Below are positions 5,604 through 9,993 of a stretch of 9,993 bases of DNA, in pieces; the stretch's first letter is position 1, and every line of letters starts with the position of its first letter. The stretch lies in the NCBI GenBank assembly GCA_947460085.1, contig CANHGA010000058.1:1-9993 (forward strand). Direction: 5' to 3'. Origin of the DNA: Synechococcaceae cyanobacterium (lineage in GTDB: Bacteria > Cyanobacteriota > Cyanobacteriia > PCC-6307 > Cyanobiaceae). The position numbers and the translations under genes are program-made. The notes beneath the pieces were generated by a model, which was not told the origin of the DNA, searched no databases, and saw only the letters and a program-made list of their open reading frames with translations.

Positions 5604-7157
5604 CTAAGGAGCCACCAACCGCTCCAACTTGGCCCTGAGATAGGCCAGGAAGGGTTCGGCTCTGAGATCCTGGCCGCTCACCTGCCTCACCAGCTCTTCG
5701 CCATTGACCTGCCGGCCCAAGGGATAGACGTGCTCCGCAAGCCATTGCTTAAGGCTGGCCCCATCCCCTTTGGCGACCCGCGCTTCGATGGAGCCCGCTC
5801 CGCCGAGGTCCCGTTCCATGGCCTCGCCCAGCTGGGCACTGATCAGGTGGCCAAGGGCATAGGAGGGGAAATAACCAAACAGGCCCTCGCTCCAGTGCAC
5901 GTCCTGGAGGCAGCCTTCGCTGTCATGGGCAGGGCGCAGATCCAGGAGCTCGGCCATGCGCCGGTTCCAGTGGCCTGGAAGCTCCGCCACGGGCAAATCC
6001 CCCTCCAGCAGGGCGAGCTCGAGTTCGTAACGCAGCAGGATGTGCAGGCAGTAGCTGATTTCGTCGGCCTCAACCCGAATCATTCCCGGTTCGAAGGGAT
6101 TGAGGCAGCGCCAGAAGCCCTGGCTGTTGCGCCAGGGGCTAGAGCCAGGGTTCGCCCCACCCTCTGGGTTCGCCAGGTTCCAAGCTGCGGCGATCGAAGG
6201 CTCCAGGCGCTGGGCAAAGGCCTGACTCCGCCCCACCCTGCATTCCCAGAACAGGCTTTGGCTCTCGTGCACCCCCATGGAGGTGGCATCCCCCAAGGGC
6301 CAAGGGAAGTAGTGGTCGCCGCTGCGCGGCAGCCCCTGCTCATAGAGGGAATGGCCCCATTCATGGGCCGTGGCCAGCAGGGCTGAGAGGGGTTGGCCCG
6401 CCACCACCCGGGTGGTGATGCGGAAATCCGCCGGACCCAGGGTGCAGGAAAAGGGATGGGGCGAGCGCGCGGTTTGGCAGCGATTCGGATCAAAACCCCA
6501 GCCGTTCAACAGGTCCTGGCAGAGCTTCTGCTGACTGCTCTCTGGCAGATCCCACGCAGTCGATGGCTGCCTGCTCGCCGCTGACCGGGCCCGCTCGATC
6601 AGGGCCGGAAGTTCATGGCGCAAGGGGGCAAACAGGGCGTCCAGCCGCGCCTTGCTGATGTCGGGCTCAAAGGGTTGAGCCAGGGTTTCCCAGCAACTTC
6701 GGGGCTCGGCCAACTGGCGGGCCTGCTCCTGCCGCAGGCCCACCAGCTCCTGAAGGGAAGGGGCAAACAGACTGAAATCGCCCTTGGCCTTGGCCTCCTG
6801 CCAGCGGGCATAGCCCTGGGCCTGGGCCTGGGCGATATGGCCCACCAGGGCGGCATCCAGGCGGTGCTGGCGTTCAAATTCCTGGCGCAGCAACTGGAGA
6901 TTGCGGCCCATGGGGCCTGGGGTGCCATCCCATTGCGCTTCTGCGGCGGCGAGCAAGTCGGCATAGGCCCCACTGCTCTGGCGGCCATGGAGTTGCTGGG
7001 CCAGCCAGGCCAGCTGTTCGCCACGCCAATCCGCCCCCGCGGCGGGCATGGCGGTGTTTTGGTCGTAGTAGAGGGCGCTATGGATCGATCCCAGCAGCTG
7101 GGTGGTGTGCAGATAGGCCCGCAGCTGCTGCAGGGGCCCCTGGTGGGAATCAGCCAT
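5604..7157 (-). CDS. M32 family metallocarboxypeptidase (carboxypeptidase Taq type)
   Basis: This is a 517-residue cytoplasmic zinc carboxypeptidase, the usual length for family M32. All five family motifs are visible in order: HPF at 234-236, HEWGH at 265-269 (HExxH zinc site with E266 as general base), HESQ at 297-300 (E298 as third zinc ligand), IRVEAD at 360-365, and GCLQDVHW at 415-422 (GxxQDxHW). The N-terminal half is helical and matches the channel-forming domain of these dimeric enzymes, which trim C-terminal residues from peptides during protein turnover. ATG 7157 overlaps the end of the OsmC-like gene by 8 bp, implying translational coupling, and ppa follows 29 bp downstream. The ribosome-binding site is poor, in line with coupled translation. 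Nothing looks broken. Confidence 0.96.
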   Translation of the reverse strand: MADSHQGPLQQLRAYLHTTQLLGSIHSALYYDQNTAMPAAGADWRGEQLAWLAQQLHGRQSSGAYADLLAAAEAQWDGTPGPMGRNLQLLRQEFERQHRLDAALVGHIAQAQAQGYARWQEAKAKGDFSLFAPSLQELVGLRQEQARQLAEPRSCWETLAQPFEPDISKARLDALFAPLRHELPALIERARSAASRQPSTAWDLPESSQQKLCQDLLNGWGFDPNRCQTARSPHPFSCTLGPADFRITTRVVAGQPLSALLATAHEWGHSLYEQGLPRSGDHYFPWPLGDATSMGVHESQSLFWECRVGRSQAFAQRLEPSIAAAWNLANPEGGANPGSSPWRNSQGFWRCLNPFEPGMIRVEADEISYCLHILLRYELELALLEGDLPVAELPGHWNRRMAELLDLRPAHDSEGCLQDVHWSEGLFGYFPSYALGHLISAQLGEAMERDLGGAGSIEARVAKGDGASLKQWLAEHVYPLGRQVNGEELVRQVSGQDLRAEPFLAYLRAKLERLVAP

Positions 7158-7587
7158 CTACGGGCGACAAATCAACGGTGGACAAATCAACCCAATGCAA
7201 GGTCATGGGCACGGCCCCTTCAAGGCTGGCCTTCACGGGACAACCCTCGGCACTACGGCGCAGCAGGGCCACCTGTTGGGGCTCCAGTCCCTCTGGCAGG
7301 CTGATCCAAGCCTCAAGCAGGGCGATTTTGCGCACCGCTCCAGAGGTCATCGTCTTTTCGACGCGCACCTCGGCACCCTCCAAGGCCAGGCCGTGGCGCT
7401 CAGCCACGATCCCCATCACCGTGAGGATGCAATTCGCCAAGGCCGTAGCAATGAGATCGGTGGGTGAAAACCGTTCGCCTTTGCCGTTGTTGTCGATGGG
7501 GGCATCGGTGTCGAGTTCGGAACCCGATGGGCCATGAACCGCAAGGCAGCGCAACTGACCTTGGTAGCGGCATTGAATGCGGGTCAT
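7150..7587 (-). CDS. OsmC-family protein (peroxiredoxin-like)
   Basis: This is a 145-residue soluble protein of the OsmC/Ohr fold. The two family cysteines are in their usual settings: C53 in S-P-T-D-L-I-A-T-A-L-A-N-C-I-L and C116 in E-G-C-P-V-K-A-S-L. A central A-x-V-R-V-E-K strand and a long helix lie between them. Members reduce organic hydroperoxides with a cysteine pair, but this SPTDL subgroup is less studied than E. coli OsmC or Ohr, and the substrate cannot be read from sequence. I chose ATG 7587, where the family similarity begins. The frame is open further upstream, but there it is only the antisense of the DUF2721 gene. The last residues (V-D-L-S-T-V-D-L-S-P-V-D) come from a short duplication. 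The gene probably leads an operon with the M32 gene and ppa, and is divergent from the DUF2721 gene, 37 bp away. Confidence 0.9.
   Translation of the reverse strand: MTRIQCRYQGQLRCLAVHGPSGSELDTDAPIDNNGKGERFSPTDLIATALANCILTVMGIVAERHGLALEGAEVRVEKTMTSGAVRKIALLEAWISLPEGLEPQQVALLRRSAEGCPVKASLEGAVPMTLHWVDLSTVDLSPVDG
7166..7191. repeat. short direct repeat at the 3' end of the osmC-like gene
   Basis: GACAAATCAAC occurs at 7166-7176 and again at 7181-7191, a 15-bp period, encoding V-D-L-S twice on the minus strand. It is a small slippage-type duplication at the variable C-terminus, just before the overlap with the M32 start. Confidence 0.75.
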
Positions 7588-7624
7588 GGAGGCGTTCCAG
7601 CGCGGGTAGGTTTTCGGAACCACT
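7588..7624. promoter_or_regulatory. divergent start region between the osmC-like and DUF2721 genes
   Basis: Only 37 bp separate the two divergent start codons, so at least one promoter must extend into the opposite gene. GGAA at 7616-7619 can serve as ribosome-binding site for TTG 7625. I see no clear -35/-10 boxes or operator, beyond a tiny GGTT-TTCGG-AACC hairpin at 7609-7621. Confidence 0.35.
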
Positions 7625-8083
7625 TTGGCCGAACCGACCGTGCATCCTGTGGCCCTGGTTTCCACCGCCCCCGTCGAGGGGCTGGCCCGGGCGATCCACC
7701 TCTCGGTGGCGCCAGTCTTTTTGCTGGCGGGGATCAGCGGCTTACTGAATGTGCTGACCAACCGGCTCAACCGAATCATTGATCGGGCACGACGGCTGCA
7801 GGAAGGGGCTTCACAAAGCAGCAATCGGGATTGCCTGCTGGAGCTGCAGATTCAAAAGAAGCGCATCGGCCTGGTGATGAAGGCGATTGAGTTCGCCACC
7901 GTCACCATCCTGCTGGTGGCCCTGGTGGTGGCCATCGTGTTTGTGAGCGCAGTCGCAGCGATTGATCTTGCCCTGATCGTGGTGCCCTTGTTTGTGCTTG
8001 CTATGGCCTGCCTGATGGTCGCCGTGGTGCTGTTTTTACGCGAGGTGCAACTGGCAACGGGTCAGTTGCGGCGGCGTTTCTAG
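7625..8083 (+). CDS. DUF2721 family membrane protein
   Basis: This is a 152-residue protein with three membrane segments, at about residues 22-44, 86-110 and 112-137. I recognise DUF2721 by the first block, AIHLSVAPVFLLAGISGLLNVLTNRLNRIIDRARRL (residues 23-58). It is a hydrophobic helix with G-L-L, then the conserved N-R-L-x-R-I-I-D-R-x-R basic segment on the cytoplasmic side. A cytoplasmic helix (63-85, basic) links this to the closely packed C-terminal helix pair, and the protein ends in basic residues. The function of the family is unknown. The start is uncertain. TTG 7625 has GGAA 5 nt upstream, while GTG 7640 and GTG 7649 are in-frame alternatives that shorten the protein by 5 or 8 residues without touching the domain. 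The gene is divergent from the osmC-like gene and convergent with the small secreted protein. Confidence 0.85.
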   Translation: MAEPTVHPVALVSTAPVEGLARAIHLSVAPVFLLAGISGLLNVLTNRLNRIIDRARRLQEGASQSSNRDCLLELQIQKKRIGLVMKAIEFATVTILLVALVVAIVFVSAVAAIDLALIVVPLFVLAMACLMVAVVLFLREVQLATGQLRRRF

Positions 8084-8109
8084 GTTGGTCTTCAAGCCCC
8101 CTCAACCTA
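8081..8109. terminator. possible weak bidirectional terminator between convergent genes
   Basis: TAGGTTG (8081-8087) and CAACCTA (8103-8109) form a perfect 7-bp inverted repeat with a 15-nt loop. It spans the whole gap between two convergent genes, and each outer end is that gene's own TAG stop codon. The stem is short and the T-run after it is poor, so termination is only a suggestion. Confidence 0.35.
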
Positions 8110-8346
8110 TTTCTTGCTGCAATAGCCACCACCCACATTCATCCAGCCGGATGGGCAAGCGTTGCCATTGGTGGGCTGAACGGTGTAGTAGGCCAAGCCC
8201 AGGGTGCTGCATTTGCCGTTGAGGGTGTCCACATAGCCGATGGGGCAAATCGTGCCAAGCTTCGGCACAACCCGCTGGGCCTGGGCAGGGCTTTCGATCA
8301 AGGCGACCGTGGCCGCAAGCATCAGGCAAGAAAACAGGGAACGCAT
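8107..8346 (-). CDS. small secreted protein with two CPxG-x8-C units
   Basis: This 79-residue protein has a clear Sec signal peptide: M-R-S, a hydrophobic core around residues 4-18, and an S-P-A-Q-A-Q cleavage region near residue 23-24. The mature part, about 55 residues, has exactly four cysteines arranged as two copies of C-P-x-G-[YW]-x(7)-C: C34-C46 and C64-C76, a period of 30 residues. This spacing suggests two small disulphide-bonded units in the periplasm or outside the cell. The cysteine at residue 7 lies inside the signal peptide and is not in a lipobox context. ATG 8346 is preceded by GAAGAG on the minus strand. I do not recognise a named family. The gene is divergent from the photolyase, with only 33 bp between the starts. 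Confidence 0.75.
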   Translation of the reverse strand: MRSLFSCLMLAATVALIESPAQAQRVVPKLGTICPIGYVDTLNGKCSTLGLAYYTVQPTNGNACPSGWMNVGGGYCSKK

Positions 8347-8379
8347 GAGAGCTCTTCAATCCCAAGAATCACTGGATAA

Positions 8380-9627
8380 ATGTTAGGCGGCTTCACGGTC
8401 GTGGTGGCCTTGGAGGGCCAATGGCGCCTCCACGACCAACCCGTGCTGCATCAAGCACTTGCCTTGGTGCGGCGCCACCAGGGCGGGCGCTTGCTGGTGC
8501 TCGCAGCGCGGGCGGAGGGCCAGCGCCTCAGGGGGCCCCACCAACGCAAACTCGACGACGACGCGTTGCGTGCCCTGCACGCCCGCACCGAAGCCCTGGG
8601 GATCCCCCTACTTTGCTTCCCCGGCCTCCCAACAGCAGCGGCCCTGGAGGTCTTGGAGCCCCTGGTGCAGCCGGATGCCGTTCTCTATGGCGAGCAAAGC
8701 CGGCTGTTTGCCGACTGGCCCGCGAGCAAAGCAAAGTTTCCCAGGGTCTTTGGGGAGTTCCGGCGGCTGATTCAGGGCGCCCCCGAACCGCCCCTGCCTG
8801 AACCGGAGATCTCAGGTCCCGCCAACGGGCTGGAACCTTGGTCGGCGGGGGAATTGGAGACGTTCCGGGACCTATCGACCGGCCCGCCGGCGCCAGCCCC
8901 GGAGACTGATCGGGGCTCTTATCGGAGCGATCCGCGCAGTGCCTTTCCCTTTCGCGGCGACGAAGCCAGCGCCTTAGCCAGGCTGCAGCACTATGTGTTT
9001 GATACCGATGGCCTGAAGACCTACAAGGCCCGCCGCAACCAGTTGGTGGGCAGCGAGTTTTCCTCAAAATTTTCACCCTTTCTCGCCAACGGCAGCCTGT
9101 CGGTGCGGCGGATCTGGCACGCCCTGGAGGCCCACCAGGCCATCTTTGGGCCTAGCGAAGGCTGCGACTGGATGAGGCAGGAATTGCTCTGGCGGGAATT
9201 TTTTCTGTGGTCGGAGCAGGCCCATGGCGAGGCCTTCCACAGCGAATCGGGCATCCAGGGCCGCCTGCCCAATGCCAACCCCGATCAAGAGCTGTTCCGG
9301 CGGTGGAGCCGGGCCGAATGCGGCCATGGGCTGATCGATGCCCAAATGCGCGAACTCAATGCCACGGGGTACCTCTCCAACCGCGGCAGGCAGTGGGTGG
9401 CCTCCCACTTCGTAAACAGCCTGCGATTGCCCTGGACCTGGGGGGCCCGCTATTTCGAGTGGATGTTGATCGATGCCGATCCAGCCCTGAATACGGGGAA
9501 TTGGGCCTACCTGGCCGGAGGGGGTTCAGATCCTCGAAGCTTTGGGGGCTCGCCCAGGCGCTTTGATCTCGAGGGGCAGGCCCAGCGCTATGACCCCGAT
9601 GGAAGCCACATGCAGCTATGGCGCTAA
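8380..9627 (+). CDS. cryptochrome DASH-like / photolyase family flavoprotein
   Basis: This is a 415-residue member of the photolyase/cryptochrome family, closest by eye to cry-DASH. These proteins bind FAD and often a folate antenna, and repair pyrimidine dimers in single-stranded or looped DNA with blue light. The N-terminal alpha/beta domain (about 5-125) includes R-L-H-D at 16-19. The FAD domain has TYKARRNQL (214-222), SSKFSPFLANGSLS (228-241), QELLWREFFLW (267-277), MRELNATGYLSNRGRQ (323-338) and the cry-DASH tail YLAGGGSDPR to AQRYDP. W309, W352 and W375 line up with the electron-transfer tryptophans of E. coli photolyase, and N371 with the Asn facing FAD N5. Divergent spots are the first strand, which has L-E-G-Q-W-R in place of W-F-R-x-D-L-R, and E-C-G-H-G-L-I-D, where T-G-Y-P-x-I-D is usual. 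It is somewhat short for cry-DASH. It overlaps the next gene by 10 bp. Confidence 0.9.
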   Translation: MLGGFTVVVALEGQWRLHDQPVLHQALALVRRHQGGRLLVLAARAEGQRLRGPHQRKLDDDALRALHARTEALGIPLLCFPGLPTAAALEVLEPLVQPDAVLYGEQSRLFADWPASKAKFPRVFGEFRRLIQGAPEPPLPEPEISGPANGLEPWSAGELETFRDLSTGPPAPAPETDRGSYRSDPRSAFPFRGDEASALARLQHYVFDTDGLKTYKARRNQLVGSEFSSKFSPFLANGSLSVRRIWHALEAHQAIFGPSEGCDWMRQELLWREFFLWSEQAHGEAFHSESGIQGRLPNANPDQELFRRWSRAECGHGLIDAQMRELNATGYLSNRGRQWVASHFVNSLRLPWTWGARYFEWMLIDADPALNTGNWAYLAGGGSDPRSFGGSPRRFDLEGQAQRYDPDGSHMQLWR

Positions 9628-9923
9628 CCCTGATCCTGGGCAACCAGCTCTATCGCCAATGGCAGACGGGGCCTGGGCTCCAGCTTGCCCCCCAAGACAC
9701 CGTGGTCATGGTGGAAGACCTCGGCGTTGCCTCGGCCTACCAATATCACAAGTTGAGGTTGCTGCACACTTTCGTCGCCATGCGCAGCTTCCGCGATTCC
9801 CTGGTGGAGCAAGGAATCCGGGTGCGCTATTTCGAGCTGCCCAAGTCCGAGGGGCTCACCTTCTTTGAAAGGCTGGGCTTGGAGCTGCGTGTTCAGGATC
9901 TGCTTCTCTCAGTTCTGCCATAG
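9618..9923 (+). pseudogene. truncated photolyase-related protein (FeS-BCP / DPRP type), N-terminal part only
   Basis: The first ~86 codons match the N-terminal domain of the cryptochrome/photolyase-related family (FeS-BCP, prokaryotic 6-4 photolyase type). LTLILGNQL opens the protein, followed by V-V-M-V-E-D in the second strand, YQYHKLRLLHTFVAMRSFRDSL, and G-I-R-V-R-Y-F-E-L. The family is usually about 500 residues, with FAD and [4Fe-4S] cysteines in the C-terminal domain. Here the frame stops at TAG 9921-9923 after 101 residues, and residues after T-F-F-E-R-L-G no longer look like the family. The ATG overlaps the stop of the cry-DASH-like gene by 10 bp, a normal coupled arrangement, so the upstream part seems sound. 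The break coincides with the HemA-like tail on the other strand and a drop in G+C. It may therefore be a junction artefact rather than a true pseudogene. Confidence 0.75.
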
Positions 9924-9993
9924 CGCCATGCAGCATCTTTTGAGTCAAGCCACGTGAAAGTGCCTCCAGCACTTTTTCTGGGTCCTCACCCTT
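9856..9993 (-). CDS. hemA: probable 3' end of a glutamyl-tRNA reductase gene, joined to foreign sequence
   Basis: Read from the window edge leftward, the minus strand is open from 9993 to TGA at 9858-9856. It encodes about 45 residues beginning K-G-E-D-P-E-K-V-L-E-A-L-S-R-G-L. Then comes T-Q-K-M-L-H-G-A-M-A-E-L-R and D-P-E-H. The pattern L-T-x-K-x-L-H-x-x-x-x-x-L-R is that of the C-terminal dimerisation helix of glutamyl-tRNA reductase (HemA). That enzyme makes glutamate-1-semialdehyde from glutamyl-tRNA. By recollection this version is closer to betaproteobacterial tails than to cyanobacterial ones, but I could not check that. The last ten residues (A-A-P-S-P-A-F-Q-R-R) are simply the antisense of the photolyase-related gene, so the true HemA end is missing. 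The catalytic domains would lie outside the window. Confidence 0.4.
   Translation of the reverse strand, partial: KGEDPEKVLEALSRGLTQKMLHGAMAELREADPEHAAPSPAFQRR

Noticed and set aside
5116..5607. Open frame of 163 codons on the plus strand
   Set aside because: It lies wholly antisense to ppa, whose catalytic motifs are unmistakable. Long antisense frames are common in GC-rich DNA.
5589..6386. Open frame of 265 codons on the plus strand
   Set aside because: It is antisense to the M32 carboxypeptidase, which has all five family motifs. The plus-strand product shows no domain pattern.
6615..7304. Open frame of 229 codons on the plus strand
   Set aside because: It is antisense to the M32 and osmC-like genes, with a repetitive Gly/Gln/Leu composition typical of shadow frames.
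7588..7824. N-terminal extension of the OsmC-like protein
   Set aside because: The extra 79 residues are the antisense of the DUF2721 gene and do not belong to the OsmC fold. ATG 7587 fits the family start.
8326..8346. Lipoprotein signal with cysteine 7 of the small secreted protein
   Set aside because: The cysteine is too close to the start and is preceded by L-F-S rather than a lipobox after a hydrophobic core. The A-Q-A site further on suits signal peptidase I.
1..9993. HIP1 octamer repeats, tRNA or rRNA genes, CRISPR arrays, complete insertion sequences
   Set aside because: By eye I found no perfect GCGATCGC, no cloverleaf with a T-loop motif, no regularly spaced identical repeats and no transposase gene.

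Overview
The window looks like a chromosome segment of a GC-rich picocyanobacterium of the Synechococcus/Cyanobium type. The evidence is a set of cyanobacterial markers: a DUF1824 protein, a DUF2721 membrane protein, a hemC for tetrapyrrole synthesis, a cyanobacterial-style CLC transporter with CBS domains, and a photolyase/cryptochrome pair. Genes are tightly packed and many overlap by a few bases. By eye I found no perfect GCGATCGC (HIP1) octamer, which would fit the picocyanobacterial clade, but this is weak evidence.

Layout. 1-976 (+): the C-terminal end of an ArnT/GT39-type membrane glycosyltransferase, then a GtrA-family membrane protein. Together they suggest lipid-linked sugar transfer to the cell surface. 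1022-4595 (+): a DUF1824 protein, hemC (hydroxymethylbilane synthase) and a long CLC chloride transporter whose start overlaps hemC. 4637-7587 (-): reading leftward on the minus strand, an OsmC-like protein, an M32 carboxypeptidase that overlaps it by 8 bp, inorganic pyrophosphatase (ppa) and a 59-residue unknown protein. Between ppa and the unknown protein lies a ~100-bp palindromic element with internal degenerate repeats. 7625-8083 (+): a DUF2721 membrane protein, divergent from osmC. 8107-8346 (-): a small secreted protein built of two CPxG-x8-C units. 8380-9627 (+): a cry-DASH-like photolyase, overlapping by 10 bp the start of a second photolyase-related gene (FeS-BCP type) at 9618.

The right edge is unusual. 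The FeS-BCP gene loses its homology near 9876-9895 and stops at 9923 after 101 codons of an expected ~500. From the same point the minus strand carries a reading frame resembling the C-terminal tail of glutamyl-tRNA reductase (HemA), and it too ends abruptly. G+C falls from roughly 62-68% to about 51%. Two unrelated genes both broken at one point suggest a chimeric assembly or a recombination junction.

Most of the window is ordinary housekeeping. The items most worth a second look are the palindromic element after ppa, the right-hand junction, the CLC protein that lacks two canonical residues of H+/Cl- exchangers, and the two-unit cysteine protein. There is no tRNA, rRNA, CRISPR array or intact mobile element, and no gene-free stretch longer than about 170 bp.
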